Notes: a model not told the origin generated them from the sequence alone. Positions 7,090 to 15,584 are shown, counted from the first letter of the stretch. The stretch: DNA of 64,000 nt from Kitasatospora sp. NBC_00458 (GCF_036013975.1 NZ_CP107904.1:434001-498000); one strand, 5' to 3'. Translations and numbers: made by a program.

Positions 7090-8358
7090 TCAGGTGTTCT
7101 CCGGCAGCCGCCCCCGGCTGGCGGAGACGATCAGCCCGCCCGCGATGGCCAGCACCATCAGGACGATGCCGAAGACCGTCGCCCCGTCGGTCAGCCCGAC
7201 GGAGTCGCTGAGGTAGCCGGCCGAGACCGGCAGGATCCCGGCCGGCACGTAACCACCCACGTTGAGCGCGGCGTTGGCCTCGGCAAGGCGCCGCGGCGGG
7301 ACGGCGGAGTTGAGCAGCGAGAGGCCGCCGAGCTGGCCCATGCCCTGACCGGCTCCGGCCAGCAGGGCCGAGGCGACCAGCACCGGGACGGCGGAGGCGT
7401 GCACCGCGGCGATCAGCGTCACCATCGCCAGGGTGGTGGAGACCGCACCCGCCATCAGGATGGTGCGCCGGCGCAGCTTCTGGACGGCGAACTGCACGCC
7501 GGTGGCGGTCAGGAACATCACGAAGGCCATCGCCCCGGCCACGATCCGGCTGGTGGTGCCGAGCAGTCCGGAGAGCAGCGACGGGCCGAGCGAGAGGACG
7601 AACGAGGTGGCGGTGATGCCGGGGGCGAACACCGCGATGCCGAGGACGAGTTGCAGGCCGTTGCCGCGCGGGACGCCCGGGACCCGGATCCAGGCGCCCT
7701 TCGCCGGGGCGGCGGGCCGGCGGACCGGCATCCGCAGCACCGCGAACACGGCGGTGGCCAGCAGGACGGCCTCGACCACGAAGACGGTCACGGTCGGGCC
7801 GGGCGCCGTCTCGGAGAGCACCCCGGCGAGCAGCGGGCCGAGGCCGGCTCCGAAGACCATCGCGCAGGAGGCGAGCAGGGCGGCGAGGCGCTTGCGGGCC
7901 GGGCCGGCCACGTCGGTCACGGCCGCCATGCCGGCGGAGACCACGGCGCCCACCGCGATGCCGGTGAACAGCCGGGCCACGATCAGCGCGGCGACCGACG
8001 AGGCGGTGGCGAAGATCGCGCAGGCGGCCACCGCGAGCCCCAGGGCGGGCAGCAGCACGGGCTTGCGTCCGATCCGGTCGGAGACCACTCCGGAGACCAG
8101 CAGCGAGCCGAGCAGTCCGACGATGTAGAACGCGAACACGACGGTCAGGGTGCCCTTGGAGAACCCGATGTCCCGCTGCCAGACCACGTACAGCGGGGTC
8201 GCCGCGTTGGACAGGACGAACACCGCGGTCACCGGCCACGCGGCCAGCCACACCCACCAGGTGGGCGTCCCCGCGGTGACCGCCCCCTGTTCCTTCTCCG
8301 GCACCGGCAGGTCCGCCTCGGCGACCTCCTGCACCGACACCGTCCGACTCTCCGACAT
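7090..8358 (-). CDS. MFS transporter (drug/proton antiporter type, 12 helices)
   Basis: A 422-residue integral membrane protein with about twelve hydrophobic segments. The loop between helices 2 and 3 reads GVVSDRIGRKPVLL, the MFS signature G-x3-D-R-x-G-R-(K). The first 25 residues are acidic and cytoplasmic. The arrangement (AraJ/YdhP/chloramphenicol-efflux style) suggests export of a small hydrophobic compound; the substrate cannot be told. The start has GAGGGAG upstream. It is divergent from a small winged-helix regulator, with two near-identical palindromes between them, so it is probably derepressed by its own substrate. Confidence 0.88.
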   Translation of the reverse strand: MSESRTVSVQEVAEADLPVPEKEQGAVTAGTPTWWVWLAAWPVTAVFVLSNAATPLYVVWQRDIGFSKGTLTVVFAFYIVGLLGSLLVSGVVSDRIGRKPVLLPALGLAVAACAIFATASSVAALIVARLFTGIAVGAVVSAGMAAVTDVAGPARKRLAALLASCAMVFGAGLGPLLAGVLSETAPGPTVTVFVVEAVLLATAVFAVLRMPVRRPAAPAKGAWIRVPGVPRGNGLQLVLGIAVFAPGITATSFVLSLGPSLLSGLLGTTSRIVAGAMAFVMFLTATGVQFAVQKLRRRTILMAGAVSTTLAMVTLIAAVHASAVPVLVASALLAGAGQGMGQLGGLSLLNSAVPPRRLAEANAALNVGGYVPAGILPVSAGYLSDSVGLTDGATVFGIVLMVLAIAGGLIVSASRGRLPENT

Positions 8359-8381
8359 GGTCGCTCCCTCCGCCAGACGCA

Positions 8382-8399
8382 GTACGAGTTAAGTCGAAC
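8382..8399. promoter_or_regulatory. Operator copy A between MFS and regulator
   Basis: GTACGA-GTTAAG-TCGAAC is an inverted repeat with one mismatch and the same 6-6-6 layout as the perfect copy 28 bp away. It lies just upstream of the MFS start. Confidence 0.6.
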
Positions 8400-8409
8400 A
8401 TAGCATGCA

Positions 8410-8427
8410 GTACGATGAGAGTCGTAC
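8410..8427. promoter_or_regulatory. Operator copy B between MFS and regulator
   Basis: GTACGA-TGAGAG-TCGTAC is a perfect 6-bp inverted repeat with a 6-bp centre, 41 bp before the regulator start. With copy A it makes a paired site for a dimeric repressor. Confidence 0.7.
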
Positions 8428-8467
8428 AGGAGAGTCCGAAGTCCTTTCGGCCCACGAGGAGTCGCCC

Positions 8468-8848
8468 ATGCCTTCGACGCTGCGCCCGGCCCCGCCCTTC
8501 GTCGTCCTGCCGGAGCCGGCCGACCTGCCGGAAGCACTGCCCGAGCCGGCCGTCGAGGAGCTCAGGCTGGAGCTCGTGCTCGGCGCGCTGAGCGACCCGC
8601 TGCGGCTCACCATCGTGCGCAAGCTCCTCCTGGAGCGGGAGCGCTTCGACCACCCCTGCGGCTGGTTCGGCCTGGACCGCCCCAAGTCCTCGCTCACCCA
8701 CCACTTCAAGGCGCTCCGCCAGGCGGGCGTCATCCGCCAGCGCCAGTACGGGCTGGAGCGCCGCAGCCACGTCCGGATCGACGACCTGGACGCCCGCTTC
8801 CCCGGCCTGCTCGGCCTCGTCGCCGACTGGACCCCCGACAGCCCCTGA
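8468..8848 (+). CDS. ArsR-like winged-helix regulator of the divergent MFS exporter
   Basis: A 126-residue protein. The core LRLELVLGALSDPLRLTIVRKLL...PKSSLTHHFKALRQAGVIRQRQYGLERRSHVRIDDLDARFPGLL is an ArsR-type HTH with the recognition helix KSSLTHHFKALR. The C-terminal segment matches the family often seen beside MFS genes. The ATG at 8468 has GAGGAG upstream; an earlier in-frame ATG at 8405 lies in the operator region and is less likely. There is no obvious metal-binding cysteine cluster (one Cys only), so it probably senses an organic ligand. The local palindromes suggest that it represses both its own gene and the exporter. Confidence 0.85.
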   Translation: MPSTLRPAPPFVVLPEPADLPEALPEPAVEELRLELVLGALSDPLRLTIVRKLLLERERFDHPCGWFGLDRPKSSLTHHFKALRQAGVIRQRQYGLERRSHVRIDDLDARFPGLLGLVADWTPDSP

Positions 8849-9210
8849 TCCCCACGGGGGACCGCACCCCGATCCGACGGGGCCGAGCCCCCGCCCCGAA
8901 CGGCCCCGGGTCCCCCCGTGCCCGGGGTCCCGCCGCCCCCACCCGCACCGGGGGCGGCGCGCCGCGACGGGGCGGGCCGCCGGCACCGCCGACGGCCCGC
9001 CCTTCGTCGCCCCCTCGACCCACCCGGCCCCGCCGCCCCCGCACCCACGCCCCGGCGTCCGCCGCGGGAGCGCCCCGGGATCGGCTCCGGGGCCAGGCCG
9101 GGGCCGGACCACCGCCCGTCCGGCCGCACCGGAACGGCGCCCGCCCCGGCCCGTCGGTAGCGTGGCCGGGACGGAAACAGCGCCGAACAGCGGAAGGCCG
9201 GGCGGGTGCG
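8849..9210. other. Gene-free stretch before the methyltransferase gene
   Basis: About 360 bp of very GC-rich DNA. Open frames exist on both strands but none has a ribosome binding site or family resemblance. A possible -10 element, GTAGCGT, lies near 9156-9162, about 50 bp before the methyltransferase start. Confidence 0.5.
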
Positions 9211-10065
9211 ATGGTCAGCGACATCGGCGGCGAACTCGATCTCACCGGACTGCGGCGCGTCTACGGACGGCCCGGCCACCGGCTCTTCTACGCGCTGGTC
9301 TGCCGCAACGCCCGGCACTGGGGCTGGACCGAGCCCGGCCAGTCCAAGTGGCGCTGCTGGCGGGCGCAGCGCCGGCTGGAGGGCGTCCTCGGCCGCAAGC
9401 TCGCCCTGAAGTCCGGCTCACGGGTCCTGGACGCCGGATCAGGGTCCGGCGTGGTGGCCCGCCAGCTCGCCGCCCGCTTCGGCCTGCGGATCACCGGAGT
9501 CGACGTCCTGGACTTCCACGTCCGCGAGGCGCGCCGGCTGAGCGCGCTGGCCGCGCTGGAGGACCGTACCGACTTCTTCTGGGGCGACTACCACGAACTC
9601 GACTACCCGGACGGCTCGTTCGACGGCATCTACTCGATGGAGACGCTCTGCCACGCCTACGACCCGGCCCGCGCGCTGGCCGAGTTCCACCGGCTGCTGC
9701 GCCCGGGCGGGCGGCTGGTCCTGCTGGGCCCCGTCGCGCTGCCCCCGTCGGAGATGCCCGCGGAGAAGCGGGCGCTGCTGGACCCGTACCTGGACGCGAT
9801 GGCGCTCGTGGGCGCGAAGCGCTACGACTCCGGCTCCCTCGGCGGGCTGATCACCGGGGCCGGATTCCGGATCGAGGAGGAGCTGGACGCGAGCGCCTAC
9901 TACCGGCCCACCACCGAGGCGCTGTACGCCTACTTCCGGCTCCCGTACGCCGTGCTGCGGCGGTTCGGGCGGACCGAGCAGTGGCTGGGGCTGCGCTCGA
10001 CCGTCGAGATGTACCAGCTCCGGGACCACATCGCCTGGCTGGTGCACACCGCCGTCAAGCCGTGA
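9211..10065 (+). CDS. SAM-dependent class I methyltransferase (small-molecule or lipid type)
   Basis: A 284-residue Rossmann-fold methyltransferase. Motif I is VLDAGSGSG (residues 72-80), the motif II acidic residue is in TGVDVLD, motif post-I/III is DYHELDYPDGSFDGIYSMETLCHAYDPARALAEFHRLLRPGGRLVLLGP. The layout and the S(M)ETL...HA...A..E..R.L.PGG pattern resemble sterol C24- and cyclopropane/tocopherol-type methyltransferases acting on lipids or polyketides. There is no biosynthetic neighbour to name the substrate. The ATG is supported by in-frame homology-like sequence directly after it; its ribosome binding site is weak. Confidence 0.85.
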   Translation: MVSDIGGELDLTGLRRVYGRPGHRLFYALVCRNARHWGWTEPGQSKWRCWRAQRRLEGVLGRKLALKSGSRVLDAGSGSGVVARQLAARFGLRITGVDVLDFHVREARRLSALAALEDRTDFFWGDYHELDYPDGSFDGIYSMETLCHAYDPARALAEFHRLLRPGGRLVLLGPVALPPSEMPAEKRALLDPYLDAMALVGAKRYDSGSLGGLITGAGFRIEEELDASAYYRPTTEALYAYFRLPYAVLRRFGRTEQWLGLRSTVEMYQLRDHIAWLVHTAVKP

Positions 10066-10085
10066 CCCGGCGCGCGCACCCCGCG

Positions 10086-10175
10086 GGCCGACGTCCCACC
10101 GGCCGACGTCCCACCGGCCGTTGCCCCGGAGGCCGTTGCCCCACCGGCCGACGTCCTACCGGCCGTTGCCCCGGC
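10086..10175. repeat. Six tandem 15-bp repeats between the methyltransferase and TetR genes
   Basis: The unit GGCCGACGTCCCACC and its variant GGCCGTTGCCCCRSM recur six times with exact 15-bp period. The array covers the last codons and stop of the convergent TetR gene (stop at 10156-10158). Confidence 0.9.
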
Positions 10176-10824
10176 GGTCCGCCCCCGGCGGGTGCGCGCC
10201 CAGCATCCTGAGCACCAACTCCCCGTAGCGGCGGCCCAGTTCCTCGGGCGTCTCGCTGCTCCGGTCGGTGTACCAGCGGGACACGTCGATGCCGAGCGAG
10301 GTGACCGCGCGGGCGGCCGTCCGCACCTCGGCGACCTCGAAGACCCCCGCCGCCAGGCCCGACTCGATCAGCGCGGTGACCTCCCGCTCGATGTCCAGCC
10401 GGAGCTCGGCGACCACCGCGTAGGCGTCCTCGGGGAGCGCGTGCAGCTCGTAGTTGACCACCCGGCCGACCGTCCGGGCGCGGGCGTGCCAGGCGGTGAA
10501 CTCCTCGACCAGCCGCCGCATCCGGGCCACCTGGTCCCCCTCGCCGGCCACCGCCGCCCGGACCAGCGCGAGGGTGGCGGCGTGGCCCGCCTGGCTGATC
10601 TCGGCCAGCAGCGCGGCCTTGGACGGGTAGTGGATGTACAGCGCGGCCGGGCTCATCCCGGCGCCGGTGGCGATGTCCCGGGTCGTGGTGGCGTGGAAGC
10701 CGCGCTCGGCGAAGGACTCCACGGCGGCCCGGAGCAGCCGGTGCGCCGCCTCGGGGCGGGTGTCGGCGCCACCGGGCAGGGCGGGCCAGGCGGGCCAGAG
10801 CTCGGCGGTGGGCTTGCTGGTCAT
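10156..10824 (-). CDS. TetR-family regulator, likely of the neighbouring acyl-CoA/SDR genes
   Basis: A 222-residue TetR protein. The HTH is FAERGFHATTTRDIATGAGMSPAALYIHYPSKAALL (about 38-72), a clear TetR signature. The ligand domain contains RTVGRVVNYELHAL and a C-terminal helix rich in Arg. TetR proteins of this size next to acyl-CoA dehydrogenase and SDR genes often respond to acyl-CoA. It is divergent from the SDR operon whose promoter carries a 16-bp palindrome (11097-11112) found again before the phosphotransferase/ACAD operon; this TetR is the best candidate to bind both. The 3' end runs into a 15-bp tandem repeat. Confidence 0.88.
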   Translation of the reverse strand: MTSKPTAELWPAWPALPGGADTRPEAAHRLLRAAVESFAERGFHATTTRDIATGAGMSPAALYIHYPSKAALLAEISQAGHAATLALVRAAVAGEGDQVARMRRLVEEFTAWHARARTVGRVVNYELHALPEDAYAVVAELRLDIEREVTALIESGLAAGVFEVAEVRTAARAVTSLGIDVSRWYTDRSSETPEELGRRYGELVLRMLGAHPPGADRRGNGR

Positions 10825-11069
10825 GGCGCCATCCTCGCAGATCGGTCGTACGGGCTTTCGCCCCGAGCGGGCCGGACGGGCTGAGCGGAACGGGGTGGAC
10901 CGGGGTGGAACGGCGCCGGTCGACCAGGGCGGACCGGCCCCGGCCGGGCAGTGCGCACCGGGCCGGGTGCGCCGGGCCGGGTGGAGCGACCGGGGACGCC
11001 CTCGTCCGGACCGGCGGAACGGCCGCCCGGACGCGCCCCGGCGGCCCGCCCGTCCGGCCCGGCGGGCTG

Positions 11070-11115
11070 TTGACAGGGTCCCCCGCCGACACCATGCTAA
11101 GCAAGCGCTTAGTCA
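11070..11115 (+). promoter_or_regulatory. Promoter and TetR-type operator of the SDR operon
   Basis: TTGACA (11070-11075) is followed after 17 bp by CATGCT, and the palindrome CTAAGCAAGCGCTTAG (11097-11112) sits over and after the -10. Including flanks, 22 bp here (11094-11115) are identical to the inverse of 19962-19983. The rest of the 10825-11166 gap is GC-rich without a gene. Confidence 0.8.
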
Positions 11116-11166
11116 CCGCCGCCGCGCCGAGGCGCGCCCAGGACCGACCCCGCCGAGAGGACCCCC

Positions 11167-11925
11167 GTGGTGCACTCCTTCAAGGGCCAGGTGGCCCTCG
11201 TCACCGGATCGAGCCGGGGCATCGGCCTCGGCATCGCACGCGAGCTGGTCGCCCGGGGGGCGAGGGTCTGCCTGACCGCCCGCACCCCCGAGCCGCTCGC
11301 CGAGGCGGTCCGTGACCTGGGCGGCCCCGACGTCGCCGTCGGCATCCCCGGCAAGGCCGACGACCCCGCCCACCAGGAGGAGGCCGTCGCCCGCACGCTG
11401 GAGGCCTTCGGCCGGCTCGACCACCTGGTCAACAACACCGGCATCAACCCCGTCTACGGCCCGGTGCTGGCCACCGACGAGGCCGCCGCGGCCAAGATCC
11501 TCGCCGTCAACGTGCTCGCCCCGCTCGCCTGGACCCGCCGCGCCCACGCCGCCTGGATGGGCGAGCACGGCGGCTCGGTGGTCAACGTCGCCTCCGTGGC
11601 GGGCATCCGCGCCTCGCTCGGCATCGGTATGTACGGCGTCTCCAAGGCCGCGCTGATCCGGCTCACCGCCGAGCTCGGCGCCGAGCTCGGCGGACAGGGC
11701 ATCCGGGTGAACGCGGTCGCCCCCGCCGTCGTCAAGACCCGCTTCGCCGAGGCGCTGTACGACGGCCGGGAGGACGAGGTCGCCGCCGCCTACCCGCTGG
11801 GCCGGCTCGGCGTCCCGCAGGACGTCGCGGGCGCCGTCGCCTTCCTGCTCTCCTCGGACGCGGCCTGGATCACCGGTCAGACCCTGGTGGTGGACGGCGG
11901 CGTCACGCTCGGCGGCGGCCTGTGA
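11167..11925 (+). CDS. Short-chain dehydrogenase/reductase, FabG-like
   Basis: A 252-residue classical SDR. The NAD(P)-binding TGSSRGIG is at residues 13-20, the NNTG (variant of NNAG) at about 89, and the catalytic Ser143, Tyr156, Lys160 are in place (VASVAG...YGVSK). The C-terminal GQTLVVDGGV is typical of FabG. Arg39 after the second strand (TART) favours NADPH. Two GTG codons in tandem begin the frame after GAGAGGA. It is the first gene of a three-gene operon under the palindromic operator; the likely role is reduction or oxidation of a hydroxyacyl or ketone intermediate in fatty-acid or isoprenoid catabolism. Confidence 0.9.
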   Translation: MVHSFKGQVALVTGSSRGIGLGIARELVARGARVCLTARTPEPLAEAVRDLGGPDVAVGIPGKADDPAHQEEAVARTLEAFGRLDHLVNNTGINPVYGPVLATDEAAAAKILAVNVLAPLAWTRRAHAAWMGEHGGSVVNVASVAGIRASLGIGMYGVSKAALIRLTAELGAELGGQGIRVNAVAPAVVKTRFAEALYDGREDEVAAAYPLGRLGVPQDVAGAVAFLLSSDAAWITGQTLVVDGGVTLGGGL

Positions 11926-12758
11926 GCCCGCTCGCCGACCAGCAGGAGGGCGGGCTCCCCGGCGGGCCCCCGTACGCCGGCCGGGGCGTGGTGGTCACCG
12001 GCGCCGGACGGGGCATCGGCGCCGCCGTGGCGCGCGCCTTCGCCGCAGCGGGCGCCCACGTCGTGGTGAACGACCTGGACGCCGCGGCCGCCCGCGCGGT
12101 CGCCGCCGACTGCGCCGGAACCGCCGCCCCCGGCGACGCCGCCACCGCCGACGGGCTGGCCGCCCTGGTCGGCGCGGCCCGCACCGCACTCGCCGGACGC
12201 GGCGCCGAGATCGACGTCTGGTGCGCCAACGCGGGCGTCGCCCCGACCGGCGGCGCCGACGCACCGCCCGCCGCCTGGGCCGCCGCCTGGGAGGTCAACG
12301 TGCTCGCCCATGTCCGGGCCGCCGAACTCCTCCTCCCCCGCTGGCTGGAGAGGGGCTCCGGACGCTTCGTCGCCACCGTCTCGGCCGCCGGGCTGCTCAC
12401 CATGCTGGGCTCGGCCCCGTACGCCGTCTCCAAGCACGGCGCGCTCGCCTTCGCCGAGTGGCTGTCCGCCACCTACCGGCACCGCGGCCTGCGGGTGCAC
12501 GCGCTCTGCCCGCAGGGCGTGCGCACCGCGATGCTGGACGGCACCGGACCGGTCGGCGAGGCACTGCTCGGCCCCACCGCGCTGGACGCCGAGGACGTCG
12601 CCGAGGCACTGCTGGACGGGCTCGCGGCCGACCGCTTCCTCGTCCTGCCGCATCCCGAGGTCGCGGAGTACGCCGCCGTCCGGGCGGGCGACCCGGACCG
12701 CTGGCTGGCCGGGATGAACCGGCTCCAGCAAGGACTCGAAGGGAACGGGGCACTGTGA
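11922..12758 (+). CDS. Short-chain dehydrogenase/reductase, second gene of the operon
   Basis: A 278-residue SDR starting at a GTG that overlaps the stop of the first SDR (GTGA). TGAGRGIG is at residues 26-33, followed by NDLD (NAD-favouring acidic residue) and CANAG; catalytic Ser154, Tyr167 and Lys171 are present. The C-terminus is longer and lacks the DGG ending, so this is not a FabG but a general alcohol/ketone dehydrogenase. Translation is coupled both to the gene before and the gene after, supporting a common pathway. Confidence 0.9.
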   Translation: MSPLADQQEGGLPGGPPYAGRGVVVTGAGRGIGAAVARAFAAAGAHVVVNDLDAAAARAVAADCAGTAAPGDAATADGLAALVGAARTALAGRGAEIDVWCANAGVAPTGGADAPPAAWAAAWEVNVLAHVRAAELLLPRWLERGSGRFVATVSAAGLLTMLGSAPYAVSKHGALAFAEWLSATYRHRGLRVHALCPQGVRTAMLDGTGPVGEALLGPTALDAEDVAEALLDGLAADRFLVLPHPEVAEYAAVRAGDPDRWLAGMNRLQQGLEGNGAL

Positions 12759-13732
12759 GGGCCTGGCAGGTCACCGAGCCGGGCGAACCGCGCGATGTGC
12801 TGCGGCTCGCCGAGGACGTACCGAGGCCGGTCCCCGGCCCGGGGCAGCTGCTGGTCCGGGTGCGGGCGGCGGCCGTCAACTTCCCGGACGCGCTGATGGC
12901 CCGCGGCCAGTACCAGGTGCGGCCGCCGCTGCCGTTCACGCCCGGGGTGGAGCTGTGCGGCGAGGTCGTCGACGGCGCCGGTCCGTGGCGCCCCGGCGAG
13001 CGGGTGATCGGCACCCCGCTGCTGCCGCACGGCGCGTTCGCCGAGTACGCCCTGCTGGACGCGGCCGCCGCCTTCCCGGCACCCGCGGCGCTGGACGACG
13101 CCGAGGCGGCCGCCCTGCACATCGGGCACCAGACCGCCTGGTTCGCGCTGCACCGGCGGGCCGCGCTGCGCCCCGGCGAGACGCTGCTGGTGCACGCGGC
13201 GGCCGGCGGGGTCGGCAGCGCCGCCGTCCAGCTCGGACGGGCGGCCGGCGCACGGGTGATCGCCGTGGTCGGCGGCCCCGGGAAGGCCGCCGCCGCCCGC
13301 GGGTCCGGCGCCGACCTGGTGATCGACCGGACCGCCGAGGACTTCGTCGCCGCCGTCAAGGAGGCCACCGGGGGCCGCGGCGCCGACGTGGTCTTCGACC
13401 CCGTCGGCGGCGAGGCGTACACCGGCTCGACCCGCTGCGTCGCCTTCGAGGGCCGGATCGTGGTGGTCGGGTTCGCCGGCGGCCGGATCCCGGAACCCCC
13501 GCTCAGCCACGCGCTGGTGAAGAACTACACCATCCTCGGCCTGCACTGGGGCCTCTACAACACCCACGACCCGCAGGCCGTCCGCGCCGCCCACGAGGAG
13601 CTGACCGCGCTCGCCGCCGACGGTGCGGTCCGGCCCGTGGTCAGCGCCCGACTGCCGCTCACGGCGGCGGCCGAGGCCGTCCAGCGGGTCGCCGACGGCA
13701 CCACGACCGGACGCCTGGTGGTGGTGCCCTGA
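12755..13732 (+). CDS. Zinc-free medium-chain dehydrogenase, NADPH:quinone oxidoreductase family
   Basis: A 325-residue protein beginning at a GTG that overlaps the preceding stop (GTGA). The GroES-like part holds RAAAVNFPDALMARGQYQ...FTPGVELCGEV; the Rossmann part has LLVHAAAGGVGSAAVQLGRAAGARVIA, the AxxGGVGxxxVQ signature of quinone oxidoreductases and NADPH-dependent reductases. The structural zinc cysteines are missing. The ALVKNYTILGLHWGLY segment is common in QOR enzymes next to acyl-CoA genes. It closes the SDR-SDR-QOR operon controlled by the 11097 operator. Confidence 0.9.
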   Translation: MRAWQVTEPGEPRDVLRLAEDVPRPVPGPGQLLVRVRAAAVNFPDALMARGQYQVRPPLPFTPGVELCGEVVDGAGPWRPGERVIGTPLLPHGAFAEYALLDAAAAFPAPAALDDAEAAALHIGHQTAWFALHRRAALRPGETLLVHAAAGGVGSAAVQLGRAAGARVIAVVGGPGKAAAARGSGADLVIDRTAEDFVAAVKEATGGRGADVVFDPVGGEAYTGSTRCVAFEGRIVVVGFAGGRIPEPPLSHALVKNYTILGLHWGLYNTHDPQAVRAAHEELTALAADGAVRPVVSARLPLTAAAEAVQRVADGTTTGRLVVVP

Positions 13733-13760
13733 GCAGCCCGCCCGCCCCGCCCGCAGCTCG

Positions 13761-13838
13761 GCCGACCGCACCTCACCGACCCGCGCCGCCGCCGACCGCA
13801 CCTCACCGACCCGCGCCGCCGCCGACCGCACCTCACCG
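13761..13838. repeat. Tandem 30-bp repeat (2.6 copies) between convergent genes
   Basis: The unit beginning GCCGACCGCACCTCACCGAC repeats exactly at 13761, 13791 and 13821 (partial). The array reaches into the stop region of the NmrA-like gene. Confidence 0.9.
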
Positions 13839-14717
13839 GGCGGCAGCGGCCGCGATCACCTCCAGCGCCGGGCGGGGACGGCGGCCGAGCAGCTCCGCGA
13901 GGTCCCCGGGGCCGCCCGGCCCCTCCAGGAAGCCGTGCGCGACGGCCGAGTACGTGCCGGCCATCATCGGCACCTGGAACGCCTCCGCCCCCGAGGCCGC
14001 GGCCACCGCCCGCACCTCGGCGAGGGTCCCCGGCCGGTACTCGACCGGGCGGCCCCCGGCACGGCTCAGCTCCGCCGCGACGTCCGCACCGCCCACCGCC
14101 TCCTCGCCGACCAGCTCGTAGACCCGCCCCGCGTGCCCGGCGGGCGCCAGTGCCACCGTCACCGCGACCTCGGCCAGGTCCTCCCGCGCCACCGCCGCCA
14201 GCCGCCCGTCGCCGAACGGGGCGGTGATCACCCCGTCGGCGTCCGGCGCCGCCAGGGCGCCCAACAGCTCGGCGTAGAGGCCGTTGCGCAGGATCGTCCA
14301 GCGCAGGGTCTCCGACGCGCGCAGCCGACGCTCGGTCCAGCGGTGGGCCAGCGCGTAGGCGAGGTGGTCGCCGTCACCGGCGAGGCTGGTGTACACGACG
14401 TGCTCGACGCCGGCCCGCTCGGCCGCCTCGATCGCCGCCCGGTGCCGGGCGATCACCACGTCGTCCTCCCCGTACCCGGCCGAGATCAGCAGCAGCGTCC
14501 GCACACCGGTGAAGGCCTCCGCCAGGGTCTCCGGCCGGTCGAAGTCCACCGTGCGGACCGGGACTCCCAGCGCGGGCACCCGCTCCGGGTCCCGGCTCCC
14601 GGCGACCACTCCGGCCACCGCACCGTCCGGGCCGACCGCACCGCCGGCCGACGACCCGGCCAGGCGCTCCAGCACCAGCGAGCCCAGGCCGCCGTTGACA
14701 CCGGTGACGAGAAGCAT
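13833..14717 (-). CDS. NmrA-like NAD(P)H:quinone oxidoreductase (QorB/YtfG type)
   Basis: A 294-residue atypical SDR. The N-terminus MLLVTGVNGGLGSLVLERL (TG-x-x-G-x-x-G) binds NADP(H); TLLLISA, VVYTSLAGDGDHLAYALAHRWTERRLRAS and WTILRNGLYAE are typical of the QOR2/NmrA group, which lacks the Tyr-x3-Lys pair. GGAGGAATC precedes the ATG at 14717. It is divergent from an HxlR regulator, the same pairing as E. coli ytfG/ytfH (qorB/hxlR) and corynebacterial qor2/qorR, where quinones or oxidants induce the reductase. It probably detoxifies quinone electrophiles. Confidence 0.88.
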   Translation of the reverse strand: MLLVTGVNGGLGSLVLERLAGSSAGGAVGPDGAVAGVVAGSRDPERVPALGVPVRTVDFDRPETLAEAFTGVRTLLLISAGYGEDDVVIARHRAAIEAAERAGVEHVVYTSLAGDGDHLAYALAHRWTERRLRASETLRWTILRNGLYAELLGALAAPDADGVITAPFGDGRLAAVAREDLAEVAVTVALAPAGHAGRVYELVGEEAVGGADVAAELSRAGGRPVEYRPGTLAEVRAVAAASGAEAFQVPMMAGTYSAVAHGFLEGPGGPGDLAELLGRRPRPALEVIAAAAAR

Positions 14718-14844
14718 GATTCCTCCACACGCGAGAAGCCGTCGGCGGACGCCGTCGGTCCGCCCGGGGCCGGCGGTCCGCCGCCGTGCCCTGCACTGCC
14801 TCCATCCTCGATAGCCTGGGCGTTCGACATAAGGAGGCACTTGC

Positions 14845-15273
14845 ATGTCAGTGGGGCACACCGCGGTAACCACCCCGACCCCGGCCACGTCCCGTCCGGT
14901 GGTCTGGTGCGAGGACGGCGTGGACTGCGGCATCCGCGGTCTGCTGGACCGGCTCGGCGACAAGTGGTCGGTCCTGGTCGTCGTCGAACTCGCCCAGGGC
15001 GTCCGGCGGTTCCGCGAACTCCAGCGCGCCGTGCCGGGAATCTCCCAGCGGATGCTGACCCTGACGGTCCGCCGGCTGGAGCGGGACGGCCTGGTGTCGC
15101 GGACCGTCCACCCCACCGTCCCCCCGCAGGTGGACTACGAGCTCACCCCGACCGGCCACAGCCTGACCCACCTGATCCGGGCCATGGCGGACTGGTCCTA
15201 CGACCACCACGACTCGATCGTCGAGTCACGCCGCGAGTGGGACACCGCCAACCCGGACTCGGAGATCCGCTAG
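14845..15273 (+). CDS. HxlR-family redox-sensing regulator (QorR-like)
   Basis: A 142-residue HxlR winged-helix protein: GIRGLLDRLGDKWSVLVVVELAQGVRRFRELQRAVPGISQRMLTLTVRRLERDGLVSR is the full family signature. Two cysteines before the HTH (WCEDGVDCG, Cys22 and Cys27) sit where QorR, YodB and HypR carry their thiol switch. AAGGAGG is 7 bases before the ATG. It is divergent from the NmrA-like quinone reductase 127 bp away and should repress it until oxidised or alkylated by quinones. A long hairpin follows the stop. Confidence 0.92.
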   Translation: MSVGHTAVTTPTPATSRPVVWCEDGVDCGIRGLLDRLGDKWSVLVVVELAQGVRRFRELQRAVPGISQRMLTLTVRRLERDGLVSRTVHPTVPPQVDYELTPTGHSLTHLIRAMADWSYDHHDSIVESRREWDTANPDSEIR

Positions 15274-15322
15274 GGCGTGCCGGCAGGGTCGCGGCCCCGG
15301 CGGGACTTCGCCGGCACGCCCT
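15272..15322 (+). terminator. Hairpin terminator after the HxlR gene
   Basis: AGGGCGTGCCGGC (15272-15284) is repeated as its exact complement at 15310-15322, 13 bp of stem with a 25-nt loop, starting at the stop codon. Confidence 0.65.
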
Positions 15323-15368
15323 CGGGCCCGCCTCGGAAGTGGATCAAGGTCTGCGAGGATCACGCTCC

Positions 15369-15518
15369 GTGGCTCGGGGAGATCCGGCAGACGCACAGAG
15401 GGCGGTGCTGGAACCGCTGCCGCCGACGGGTGTCCAGCCCGGTCGGCCGCCGGTCCACGCCGAGCGACAGCCATTCGACCGGACGGTGCCGGTCGCCGCG
15501 ATCGGCGAACGGCTCTGA
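15369..15518 (+). pseudogene. Remnant of an IS5/IS4-type transposase N-terminus
   Basis: The frame from 15369 reads PADAQRAVLEPLPPTGVQPGRPPVHAERQPFDR. This closely follows the N-terminus of IS5-family transposases in actinomycetes (typically LTDAQWAVLEPLLP...GRPP...RRQLIDG). The frame ends after about 49 residues, and the DDE catalytic domain is absent. No inverted repeats of an intact element were found. It is a decayed insertion. Confidence 0.65.
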
Positions 15519-15584
15519 CCGGCGCCGCCGTACACGGCAGCTACGGCCAGGAACGGATGTGCCACCGTTGCGCGTTGGGCCGGC

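Noticed and set aside
8405..8467. Upstream ATG at 8405 for the winged-helix gene
   Set aside because: The codons cross operator copy B; ATG 8468 has GAGGAG.
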